From Pyropia yezoensis (lineage: Eukaryota > Rhodophyta > Bangiophyceae > Bangiales > Bangiaceae), in assembly GCA_009829735.1 (NCBI GenBank), contig CM020619.1, positions 20,713,816-20,777,815 of the forward strand: 64,000 nucleotides of DNA. Direction: 5' to 3'. Below the pieces are notes generated by a model. That model was not told the origin of the DNA, did no database searches, and was given only the letters and a program-made list of their open reading frames with translations. The position numbers and the translations under genes were made by a program. Below, one piece after another: positions 1 through 9,289 of this stretch (position 1 is the stretch's first letter; each line of letters starts with the position of its first letter).

Positions 1-685
1 GCGAAAGCGAAGCAACCGGTGCAGCAGAAGCCACCGGAGGAGCTTGGGCAGCTGCAGACGCCCAAGCATCCGCCGCAGCCCATCCTGACTCTTGTACTGG
101 CGGCCCAGTTGGCAGAAGCTCCAGAGCGGCCTGCTCGAGAAGACCTCCCAGCTCCGACCACTCCGGCGGCGGCATCGCCAGCTGCACCTTGACCGTAGAG
201 GACTGGTATACTACCTGCACCTAACCCGAGCCATCTCGTCGGTGGCTTTTTTGGTCTGCACTCAGGTTCAAGGAGCTCCGGTCATGCGCCGGGAGCTGAC
301 GCCGAAAGTCGATGAGCGCCTGGAAGAGCTCCTTGTACTTCTCGTCTTGGCTGAGCAAGAAGCCGACGGTCAGCTTGTCGACAATCCAGACCATCATCGA
401 TTCCGAGGGGAGCCAGAGCTGGTTAGTCACCAAGACCTCGTGAAGCCAGTGGTTGGCGGCCAAGAACGTTGTCTTGGAGGTGTACGTCATGTACGGGATG
501 GAGTGGAATAAGCCCTTGATCGACGCCTGGGTCATGGGGTCCAGGAAGTACCACGTGAATCGGATGCTGGATGGAGCGAAACCGATCGGGATCTCGAGTT
601 CCTGCTGCTGCAGGATGACCTTGGGGTAATACGCGGCCCGGTTAACCTTCTCCAGTTTCGAGAACTCTTGGTGGTTGCAGCTCAC
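1..685 (-). CDS. Unidentified gene, downstream part, with in-frame UAG; runs off window
   Basis: Minus-strand frame of 154 residues with excellent GC3 bias and hydrophobic helical content. It starts YYPK, then E-I-P-x-G, then a tract ending N-H-W-L-H-E-V. The antisense gene of element C has the same order: YYPK, E-V-P-x-G, T-Q-W-L-L-E-V (about 44570-44725). This is a weak but ordered similarity. The frame meets a TAG at 221-223, after which the same frame stays open to the window edge with coding-like codons (77 more residues, Pro/Ala-rich). The stop could be a nonsense mutation, an intron edge or a readthrough codon. The start is not real: it follows a frame change from the upstream block. 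Confidence 0.45.
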
Positions 686-1446
686 GGTGAGTCCCGCTGG
701 CGCCCACGCCGCTCGCCTTGTTCCCGTGCAGGCGACAACATGGAATACTTCCGGGTCAAGAAAGGCGGCTCCAGAGCGACCAATTTCGGACCGGTATCGG
801 ACGTCAAGCTCCTCGGCCCCTTGAGCGACTCGTGCCAGACCTTGAGTGCCCGGCCGACGTCACTCTTTTCCTCCGGCCACCGGAGAACAGACGCAGACAC
901 TTGGAGCTCGGTCAGAGGAAGTTCCAGCACCGGCGCAAAGAGGAGATCCTCCAAGCGGGCAACCCAAGATGAGCCCGAAATGCTCTGGAAGCGGTCTTGA
1001 GCCAGGCGCGTCTGGTCCGCCGCATGAAGACGCGTCTTGTCCATCTCCGTCAAGACCTCGCGCTGGACCTCCTTGCTCCAGATAGCCAGAGAATCGTGCT
1101 GGCATTGGACCGCGCTGGCGTTGCCGACCACCATGGAGTAGCGCCGGGCCGCCAGGGGACCCTGGCCAAGAAGCATCACCGGGAGACCCGCCGCGGGGGT
1201 CCCGACCGGGCGCGGCGCTGGAGCAGGGGGCACTTGATCAGTCTCCGCCGTGACGACCGGCGTCTGCATCGACACCTGAGAGACCATAGGCAGGAGAGGG
1301 GCACGTGCCCGGCACTGGGATGAGGTGCACTGCGCTACCCACACGTGAGAGAGGGACTTCTGAGGGGATTCTGCATTTTGGAAAGGACTGGATTTTTGAG
1401 AGAATATGAGTGCGTGATTAGTGAGGGAGAATAGAATAAGTACCAC
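682..1446 (-). CDS. Unidentified gene, upstream part (retroelement accessory-type ORF)
   Basis: An open frame of 254 residues with strongly GC-biased third codon positions. The first 50 or so residues look like spurious upstream sequence; a methionine near residue 54 (MVSQVSMQTP) begins more protein-like sequence. It has a Pro/Ala-rich stretch, then a charged helical region rich in Gln, Glu, Arg and Lys. No family is recognised. The frame runs out near position 685, where the next block (1-685) continues in a different frame, so an intron or frameshift lies between. Layout resembles the antisense accessory gene of element C: Pro-rich start, charged middle, then a YYPK block. I infer a fragment of a similar retroelement gene. 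Confidence 0.45.
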   Translation of the reverse strand: MVLILFSLTNHALIFSQKSSPFQNAESPQKSLSHVWVAQCTSSQCRARAPLLPMVSQVSMQTPVVTAETDQVPPAPAPRPVGTPAAGLPVMLLGQGPLAARRYSMVVGNASAVQCQHDSLAIWSKEVQREVLTEMDKTRLHAADQTRLAQDRFQSISGSSWVARLEDLLFAPVLELPLTELQVSASVLRWPEEKSDVGRALKVWHESLKGPRSLTSDTGPKLVALEPPFLTRKYSMLSPAREQGERRGRQRDSP

Positions 1447-3179
1447 TCGGTGGTAGGGAGTGGGCTACGTGGCCAGCGTGCCGAGGCTCCTCCAGATGCC
1501 CGTTACGAGGGATGGGGAGGCGCCCTTGGCCCGCGCCCTCAGAGAAAAAGACAACTGCGCGTTTGCTTTCCTCTTCCCCGTGTGCACTACCGGGCGCATC
1601 TGTTTGCTCTGCGAGCAGGCGCGTGGGCCAACAGGCATACCACTCTCGTAGTTCCCTCATTATTTTCGTTCTGTGTTACCTGTCCCTCTTCTCGAGGGAT
1701 ACTGACACGTGTCTGAAAAGATCGAACTGCATACCACAGGAGGGTCCCACCGCACCCAAGGGTCCGAGGCCAAACGCCCGAACTTTGAGCTGCGGATGCT
1801 TTTAGATTGGCTGTTGTTGCCACGCTTCTCACGTGTCTTTTTCAGCGTTCGGGCAGCAACTGGGATCCGCCAGGCATTCCCAGCACCGCAGAACGCGATG
1901 AGGTGCCTGCCTGCACAAGATTACTGCCCGAATATCTTCTTCATGAGCTTTGATCACAAGACGAACTTGTTAAGCACACAAATAACTCCTGTTCATCCTC
2001 GTGCGGTAAACAAGAGCAAAGTTGTTTACACTGCTCCAACGGCCCTCTCGACTTCACAGAGCTCCCAAATCAGCACGCCCCGCCCTAAGCCTCGGATGCC
2101 GCTGCACGTGCGCAATCAAGATAGGCTCCAGCAATGTAGGGGCCCGCTTGCGTAGTGAGACTTGCTTGCCGATCGTGTGGAGAACGCTTGACGCCCGACC
2201 ATGCAAAGAGAGAGGGCGGAGCCGTGGAAAAGGATGGACGCCGATTAAGGCGTGGGAAAAAAGGGTGATAGACACGAAGTGGGACGAAGCGGGTCTCACT
2301 CCGGCGGATGAGCGAACCGCGTAGCCAAGTACGATTGACAAATACACGCGTACTTTTGACCATGAATGGCACCATGAGAACGACAAATTAAGCTACGTAC
2401 AATTAATTATGGTTATTCTTGGATTAAACAGTTGGCGCTTTCCCTTATTGTTATCTGTCTTTTTACTAAGAGATAAAAGGGCCCTCAGCCCATTTCCGTA
2501 GTACCAATCAGTGCGAGAATCTGGAGTGCGGATCTGCAGGTGCACACGAAGTCGACCGCTCTGGGGTCAGGCGCAGATCCTCATCGCAGTTACATAGAGC
2601 ACCAGGTTCACGCACGCGGATCAGAGCGCAGACGTCTGGTAAGCGTTCTTGGACAATAAAATGGACCGGATGAAGTCCATCGATGGGTCGCATGTCGCGA
2701 AGTCATTCGGCCTTGTCATCAGAAAATTTGGCTCGTGGGTTCAACCCTTCCAATTCCCACTCGGCGCCCGCTGGCCGCTTGATCCCTCCGTCCAAATGCC
2801 AGTACACATGGCGCAGCAACGTGCATCCTGATTATCGCAGGCCTACTACGCGGCCGTCCCCTGGGTGGAGTAACGAAAATGTAGATACTGAAGTGTCGTA
2901 ATCGAGCCGGCGGCTTTGCGATTTGGATGGAATGGCGCGCTTACACCACTACGCAACTGGGTGAAAGCCCCTTGCATCTCGGGCCAGATTTTGGGTTTTG
3001 TCCCCAACTCCTTACAATTTCCTACCTCTTCGGTCAGCCGATCGGTGATTGAGTACTACGCTTTACCCTCCCCGTCCCCTCAGAGCAACACGTGCCGCCA
3101 AACTTGCAACAATCTCGTCCTCACGTGCTGCCTGCTGCTCAAGCGGTGCCTGCCATCCCGCGCACATTGTTCCCGCATA
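1447..3179. other. Intergenic, no supported gene
   Basis: Less GC-rich than the flanks, with AT-rich patches near 2380-2480. The open frames are short, lie on both strands and show no consistent codon bias. Nothing recognisable was found. Confidence 0.5.
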
Positions 3180-3197
3180 CCCCCCCCCCCCCCCCCC
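3180..3197. repeat. C18 homopolymer
   Basis: Uninterrupted run of 18 C. It is likely to be length-variable and error-prone in sequencing. Confidence 0.9.
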
Positions 3198-3299
3198 TTA
3201 CGCTGCAGCGCTCAATCTCGGCGATCCTGCACATGAGTGATCTGATGCCACGCGCTGCGTCGCCAACTCGCATCGGTGCGCCGCACTCAATTTCACGTC

Positions 3300-3890
3300 T
3301 GCGAAGGCTGTGCCGCAGCTGCCGACTGCCGGCGGTGCTGCCCCACTCCTATTGCTTTTGGTGCTGGCCATGCCGCTGCTGCCCAAAACCGAGCCGGTGC
3401 TCCCTCCCCACTATTCATCCGGGCGCAGGCCGTCCCGCTGCTGCCAACCACCTACGCGGTGCTCCCCTATCCATCTATCATCTGTTACTGGACGTGCCGC
3501 TGCGGCCGGTTACCGCGGCGGTGCTCCCCCGTCCCTCCTCGCCGCTTCCTCTCGGTGCTGGACGTGCGACTGCGGCTGGCCACCACGGCGGTGCTTCCCC
3601 CCCCTAACTCGCTGTGCTGGACGTCCCGCGGCGGCCGGCCATCGCGCTGATGCTCCCTCCCCCCTTCCGTATCGATTGACGTGCGGCAGCTGCTGGCCAC
3701 CATGGCCGTGCTCACCTCCCCGTCTGTCGGTGCCCGGCGTGCTGCTGTTGTGGGCGGCGGCGTCGGTCCTGTCTCCTTCCTCGGGTCTGTGCTTCTCGAG
3801 GTGCATCTGGTGGCCGCCGCGGAGGTGTCCCGCCACCTCTTTTTTGGTCAGCGACGTGCCGCTTCTCCTAGCTGCTGAATCGAGGCTCCC
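3300..3890. repeat. Degenerate ~62-bp tandem repeat
   Basis: About nine copies of a unit centred on a motif like GTGCTGGACGTGCCGCTG, followed by a C-rich CGGTGCTCCCC tail, recur near 3360, 3420, 3484, 3556, 3613, 3675, 3730, 3790 and 3847. Spacing is about 55-70 bp. Several frames are open through it because of composition and repetition; I do not call a gene. Confidence 0.7.
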
Positions 3891-5440
3891 ACCTTTCCCA
3901 GCCGCGCTCTTGATAGCGGCGCAGTTTCATGTCAGCGCAAAAAAAGTTTGTCCTTTCTCAGAGCTTGGCCTGAGTAGTTGACATGTACGGCAGGGGAATA
4001 TTCATCGAAAGCCCGAGCAACAGCGCGGATCCTGTACGATCCCTCCGGAGAGACTTATCAAAGCATGCGGATCGTTTCAGATCCGCGGACCGCCGCAGAT
4101 CTGCACTCCGGGATTGTATCACCGAAACATGCTCTGCTTCCCCCCTCCGCCCTCATTCCCACTGCCCCTTACTTTGTTCAATGCATCATTCTTTACACCC
4201 TCGACGCCACGGAGCAACCAAAGCAGGACTGGCTGTACGCGACGGTCCGTCGCTCACGCGGACGTTGCCACAGGTGCCACCACTGCTGTCGCCACCACTG
4301 CTGTCGCCACCACTGGAGACGAGAGTGCGATGAGCAAGCTGGATTAAAGGGTGGTATATACGCGGCTACGTGAGGGGCGCGCTCCACGACGTCGTGGCAG
4401 CGAGGTCAGGCCAAGTCCTGCAAACAGCAATAGAATAGAATAATCAACATTTAATATAGTCATCTATCGATTAATGTACTTGGGATGGAAGAAATCCCTT
4501 CTTTTTCCATCAATGCTTTTGACCGAAATACGATTTAAAAGCTCTGAACCAGACGACGCTGAGTCCGACTCTGCTTTTCAAACAGACCGAGGAGGACAAG
4601 AACGTACAGTGGCTATTCTGTTATGTCCCGCTTGATTGTATCAGACTCTGACATAATCGAGCCGGACATCCCCGCACGAGGGCTCCTCAGCAATGTTCCG
4701 CCAGAACAACAAACGGAGGTTCATAAAACTGCTGCTACGCAATGCAGACTTGATGAAATCTGTTGCGAATGGCACAGGTCGGCGTCCATGCTGTACCAGC
4801 AGGGCCCCGGCATCGCCGTCGCCGTCGCACAAGTCACTGCCGCCTACAAGAGACGGTCGATACATGTCAACCTTTATCAACGCTTTACCCTCAAGAAGAA
4901 CTTGTCTTCAGCGCCCTCTTGCCGTCCGGACGCCTACGACTGTTATTTGAACGTGACCGAGTTCCTCTGCGAGTTCCGGTGCGCTTCACTCCGTGCTCAC
5001 GGCTGCGATCTGTCCCCCGTCAACCCCCCCTCTTCCGCCTCCCGCCACGAAGCGCACACGCTATCTCAAGACCGCACCACGCCGGATCAGAGCTTTTGTG
5101 TCCGATGGCTTCTTTCACCGGCAGTGGCAATCGATCCATAGGTGACGAGGACATTATCGGAACCCAAGGGCGTCACCCTCAAGACTCGCCGGGACGGGCA
5201 AATCGCGGGGATCCTGTTAGGCGCTAACCCAGGGTCTTCCATCGAAGGTGGCGCTTCCGCGCGCGGCGTCCCAGACGTGACGGTTGAAGCCGGCGCAGCA
5301 GCGTTCGCAACTGGGGATGGCCGCACCCGCTCCCCCTCCCGCCGCCGCCGCCGTCTCGAGAGTCTCAGCCTCTGGCCCTGCCGCACCAGACGCGAGTCGC
5401 CCGGCGCTGCGGCAGACTCCCCAACGAAGGTGGGTGGTCA
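3891..5440. other. Intergenic, no supported gene
   Basis: Mixed composition with an AT-rich stretch near 4430-4620. Open frames of 60-170 codons exist on both strands, but none has convincing codon bias or a recognisable motif. Only the small tandem repeat at 4276 stands out. Confidence 0.45.
4276..4315. repeat. 15-bp tandem repeat, 2.7 copies
   Basis: The unit GCCACCACTGCTGTC is repeated at 4276, 4291 and (partial) 4306. It is a short microsatellite-like tract in otherwise unannotated sequence. Confidence 0.85.
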
Positions 5441-5443
5441 AGT

Positions 5444-5592
5444 GTGGCTCTGCACGGGTGCGGGGCATCCGCCAACGTGGAGGAGGCGGCAGCCCGGATC
5501 GTGAAAATTCGACGTCAGCTGGAAGTTATCGATCAAGACCTGATATATATCGTTGATGAAGCTGGGCTAATATACCGTTGCCTGCCCGCCGC
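5444..5592 (+). pseudogene. Possible pogo/CENP-B-like DDE transposase scrap
   Basis: A plus-strand frame contains A-N-V-E-E-A followed by I-Y-I-V-D-E-A-G-L-I-Y-R-C-L-P. This resembles the start of the DDE catalytic core of pogo/Tigger transposases, where the family motif is roughly Y-N-x-D-E-T-G-L-F-Y-R-x-L-P and the aspartate is catalytic. The similarity stops at once in a low-complexity alanine tract and the minisatellite that follows, so at most a short relic is present. The match is short and judged by eye. Chance similarity is possible. Confidence 0.35.
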
Positions 5593-6660
5593 TGCAGCTG
5601 CCGGCCGACGACTACCGGGGCAGGCCGCGCCAGCCGCCGCCTGACGGCTATGGGGGCGGGCCGCCGCAGCGGCCGGCCGAAGACAACTCGGGCGATGCGC
5701 CGCGGCGGCAGCCGCCCGACCTTTTTGGCGAGCCGCTGCAGCAGCCAGCCATCGTCTTCCGGGATGGGGCGTCGTATCGGCCGCCGGAAGACGTCCGGGG
5801 TGGGCCGCGCCATCTGCCGACCAGCAGCCTGAGCAGGCCGCCGCAGCAGCCAGCCGACGAGTACCGGGGCGCGCCGCCCCAGCTGCCACCCGACAGCTAT
5901 CGTGGCGGGCCGCCGCAGTGGCCGGCTGACGACTACCGGGGTCGGCAGCGGGCCCCCCACCGGCCGACAGATGGCGACTGGGGCGGGCCGCCGCAGCGGC
6001 CAGCCGACAAATGCAGAGATGGTACGCCCCGCCACACGCTCAGCATCTACTGCAGAGGGCCGACCCAGCGGACGCCCGACCACTATCGGAGCGGGCCGCC
6101 GCAGTGGCCGGCCGACGACTACGGAGGCGGTCCCACCCACCGCCCGCCTGACACCCTCCCCGGCGGGCCGCCCCAGCGGCCGCCCGACAAGTACTAGGGC
6201 GGGCCGCCGCACCGGGTGCCCGACAACGATCGGGGAGTGCCGCCGCAGCGGCCACCCGACAGCTACTGAAGCGGGCCGGTCGCAGCGGCGCGCTGACGAC
6301 TACAGGCGCGGTCTGACCGACCACCCGCTTAAGATACATGGCGGCGGAACGCACCAGCGGACGTAGGACAATTCCCGGGGTGGGCCGCCGCAGCGGCCGG
6401 CCGACATTTACTGTTACGGGTTGCACAGGCAGCGGCCGGCCGACGACTACCGGGGCGGGCCGACCCATCAGCTGAACGACGACGACCGGGGCGGGCCGCT
6501 CCGGCGGCCGCCCGACAGCTACTGTGGGGCGCCGCAGCGGCCGGCAGAGGACTACCGGGGCGGGCCACCGCAGCGGCCGGCCGACAACTGCCGCGGTTGT
6601 TTGCCCCATCATGCGCCCGAGAACTGCCGCGGCCGTCCTGTGCAGCGGCCCCCCCGCGGC
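5590..6660 (+). repeat. 36-bp coding-type minisatellite (PPQRPADDYRGG units)
   Basis: Roughly thirty imperfect copies of a 36-bp unit encode, in one plus-strand frame, variants of the 12-residue repeat P-P-Q-R-P-A-D-D-Y-R-G-G. The frame is open from 5571 to a TAG at 6195-6197, then broken, and a similar frame is open again from 6421 to 6951. There is no upstream ATG. The unit length being a multiple of three and the conserved D-Y-R-G core suggest that it once encoded a repetitive hydrophilic protein region. All other frames are also open because of the repeat, so the minus-strand frames here are treated as shadows. Confidence 0.65.
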
Positions 6661-6951
6661 AAGCAAGTGGGGCCGCCGCGGCGGCCACCACTCGACCAGC
6701 AAGGGAAGCCGCCGCAGCAGCCGCATCACGGGAAGCAGGGCGAGACGTCGCAGTGGCCGTCTCACCACGCTCAGGGCGGCCTGCAGGAGCATCCTCAGGG
6801 GCGGCCGCAGGAGCGGCCGCCTCACGAACAGGAGGAAGGGCCGCTGGAGCGGGCGGGTCACCACGAGCAGCCGGGACTGGCTCAGGGCCCAGTATGGCCA
6901 GTGAGGCCCATCATTCTTCAGGGCGTTCCCTGCGTCTGGGAGGGACAGTAG
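6421..6951 (+). CDS. Low-complexity repeat-encoded ORF, uncertain gene
   Basis: 176-codon plus-strand frame. The first half continues the P-Q-R-P-A-D-D-Y-R-G-G repeat; the second half changes to Gln/Pro/His/Gly-rich sequence. It may be the N-terminal disordered part of the SANT-like gene that follows (7.0-8.2 kb), because the region between stays Gln/Ala-rich and coding-like in shifting frames. No start can be defended and no domain is recognised. Confidence 0.3.
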   Translation: MHRQRPADDYRGGPTHQLNDDDRGGPLRRPPDSYCGAPQRPAEDYRGGPPQRPADNCRGCLPHHAPENCRGRPVQRPPRGKQVGPPRRPPLDQQGKPPQQPHHGKQGETSQWPSHHAQGGLQEHPQGRPQERPPHEQEEGPLERAGHHEQPGLAQGPVWPVRPIILQGVPCVWEGQ

Positions 6952-6959
6952 AAGTACGG

Positions 6960-8250
6960 ACGGTCAGCACCTTCCGATCTTAGGCAGCTGCTAGCGGCGC
7001 ACGCGGCGCCAGCGGAGCCGCAACAGCAAGCAGCGCTGGAGTCGCCCTCGCAGCAAGTTGCCCAGGCGGCGCCGGTGCGCGCGCAGCACGCCATGCAAGT
7101 GGCGACGCCGCCGCAGCAACGGGCGGCGGACCCACACCAGGCACAGGAGACCCGGAACAGCTACGGGCAGCAGCAGGAGGCGGTACCGCGAGAGCGGCAG
7201 GACCCCCCTCGCGGTCGCCGCACCGCGCGGCGAGCAACCGCGGGGAGCAGGACGCGGAGCAGCAGCACCCGCCTCCTCCCCCTCCTCTGCATGGCGGGGG
7301 GAGACCAGTGGAGCCCGCGGCCGACGAGGGAGAGGAGACGGGGGGCGAGCAGGGGACGCGGCTTGGCGCGGACCCAACTGAACGGACAACGAACGCGAAG
7401 TGGTCTGCAAGGCTGCGCTGGTGGTGGGGCGGGACCCAGTCATTGGGACCGATCAGAACAAGGACATCTTTTGGCACAACTTGGGGACGGTTGTGCGTTG
7501 GTCGGTGGAAAGAGACGCCGCGCGACTGGGTGCAAGCGCTGGATGGTCGGAGCGGCCGGACACCGCTATGAGGAGGGAGTTCAAGGAGCACATCAGTGAG
7601 AGGTCCCAGACGCTTGATGAGTGCTGGCTGCGAGTGAAGCAGGCAAACTTGACGCGCAATCTCTCTGGGGAGGACCTGATTGAAGCCACTAAGGCGGAGT
7701 TTGAGAAGACGAGCGGCTACCAAGCGATACAATGGCATCGAAACGAGTGGAAGGGCTGCTCAACAGGGACAAGGTGGACATCTGGGTGAATACCTGGAAG
7801 GTGCTGAGCGTCATTGACAAGTCCAGCGGGGCGGCCGCGCTGGCCGCCTCAGGCGGCGCACGCGGCGGCCCATCCGGAAACCCGCCCGTCCCGAAGGACT
7901 GTGACAAAGACGAGGACTTCGTCGTTCCGCATGGTGGTGAAGAAAGCGCCGTGAAGCCCGCAAAGAGGGTGGGTGAGGTTCAGAGCCGCCCTACCGGCAC
8001 AGGGGCCGCGAAGGCCGCGCGCACGACCGAGTTGGCCTTGGTGCCGCAGGCGGCTGCCTCAACCAACGTGTTGGAGAGCTTCCAGGCTGCGAGCCGTGAC
8101 AAGATGGACCAGGCGATTTGAACCGGAACCGACGTGCGAAACTCGGCAGAAGAGGCAAAGTGGCGCAGAATGGAGGCGCAGGACCGTCCGGCCGCGTTTT
8201 GTGGCCCGACGCGCGGCACGCATGGGCGATGGGGCGGCCGCAACTGCGGC
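6960..8250 (+). pseudogene. Frame-broken SANT/Myb-like, NAM-associated-type gene
   Basis: The core is the plus frame 7400-7789. D-P-V-I-G-T-D-Q-N-K-D-I-F-W is followed by a helical region with W-x-R-V-K-Q-A-N. This matches the trihelix/SANT-like module of plant and algal 'NAM-associated C-terminal' proteins (typical pattern DPVxGxxQ...FW...). The frame then shifts near 7735-7780 into 7732-8121, which carries a K-P-A-K-R-x-G type linker and a region ending S-R-D-K-M-D-Q. An in-frame TGA at 8119-8121 is followed by R-N-S-A-E-E-A-K-W-R-R-M-E-A, the Glu/Arg-rich coiled tail usual in the family. Upstream Gln/Ala-rich sequence may be its N-terminus. Such genes are often transposon-derived. One frameshift and one stop make it a likely pseudogene. 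Confidence 0.5.
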
Positions 8251-8401
8251 GGCCCAAACACGGCGTGCGTCACCCACTCTCGACCTGCCTGACTTTCCGG
8301 CAACGCGGACGCCAGTGTGCGATGCACGCGCAGCGGGCGAAGCGGCCGCACTTGCGGGGGCTTAAGCTTTTCCGGCGTCTCCCGACATCGACATTCAAGA
8401 T

Positions 8402-9289
8402 GTGCCGGCGCCCGCGACGCCCAAGCGCTCCCCTCGCGCACGCGCTGAGTCTGACTGTGCCAGTGGCGGTCTGGGGCATACTGCACCGGAAAGTAGCTCT
8501 CTTCTGGACGAGGCGCACTCCCCGTGGGCGTCTTCCTCAGCGTTTCCCCCTGCGATGCTGCCAAACGCGCTGGCGACGTCCACTGCGAAAGGCTGCACCG
8601 GACCATCAATTTCTTGCTTGGAGACGCACGACGCGGTGGGGATGGTTGCCACACGACGATCCGGCGGTGAGGGAGCGCCCGCTGGGGCGCGCAGGCGCAT
8701 GAGCAACGGCAATGATGCCGATGACGTGGCGGCGTACTGGACGGCGGCCGTTTTTGTGCCGGCCGCCCGCATGGAGCTAGAAGCGGTTGCTGATGTACCA
8801 GCCTTTGACGATCACGGCGCAGCCGCCGTTGTGCCGGCCGATCCCGCCTAGCAGGAAGCGGCAGACGACGCTGAGTCTGCCTACCTGGGGGCGGCCGCAA
8901 GGGCTTTGAAGAGGTTGATTCGCGAGGATGCGGCCGGTGCAGATCTGCGCGGGACGAGCGACGACGGAGCGCGCTCTGGCGGGCCTGTCACAGGGCTTCT
9001 TGCGGGTGCGGCGTTGACGCTTTTCCCTGCAGGCGAAATTTCCACCGACAGCGACGGGGATTCCGGCAACGTGCGCCAGCGCAAGCGGCGGCCATATGCA
9101 CAGCAGCGACCACGGCGTGCACCGACGCCGCGAACCGCGACACGGGGCAGGATTTCCACGACCACAAACCAGAGTGCGCTTGAGCGAAGTCTGAAGCGGG
9201 CCGCCGCGGCGGCCGACATGGACCCCGGCAAGATGGATGTTTCGACTAAAAGCAGTCGACCGACGGCGGCCTTTCGGCCGGCTCTGTGA
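8402..9289 (+). CDS. Unidentified ORF pair in one frame, split by UAG
   Basis: Two plus-strand frames, 8402-8851 (149 residues) and 8906-9289 (127 residues), lie in the same phase. They are separated only by a TAG at 8849-8851 followed by CAG GAA and 15 further coding-like codons. The first is Ser/Ala-rich. The second contains basic patches (R-Q-R-K-R-R and an S-L-K-R-A-A-A-A-A-D helix) and could be a nuclear protein tail. It follows the SANT-like gene on the same strand and might be its last part. No family is recognised and the start is not secure. Confidence 0.3.

Noticed and set aside
5526-6212. Minus-strand frames of 228 and 118 codons in the minisatellite
   Set aside because: Repeat-generated shadows; the plus frame with the 12-residue unit is more regular.
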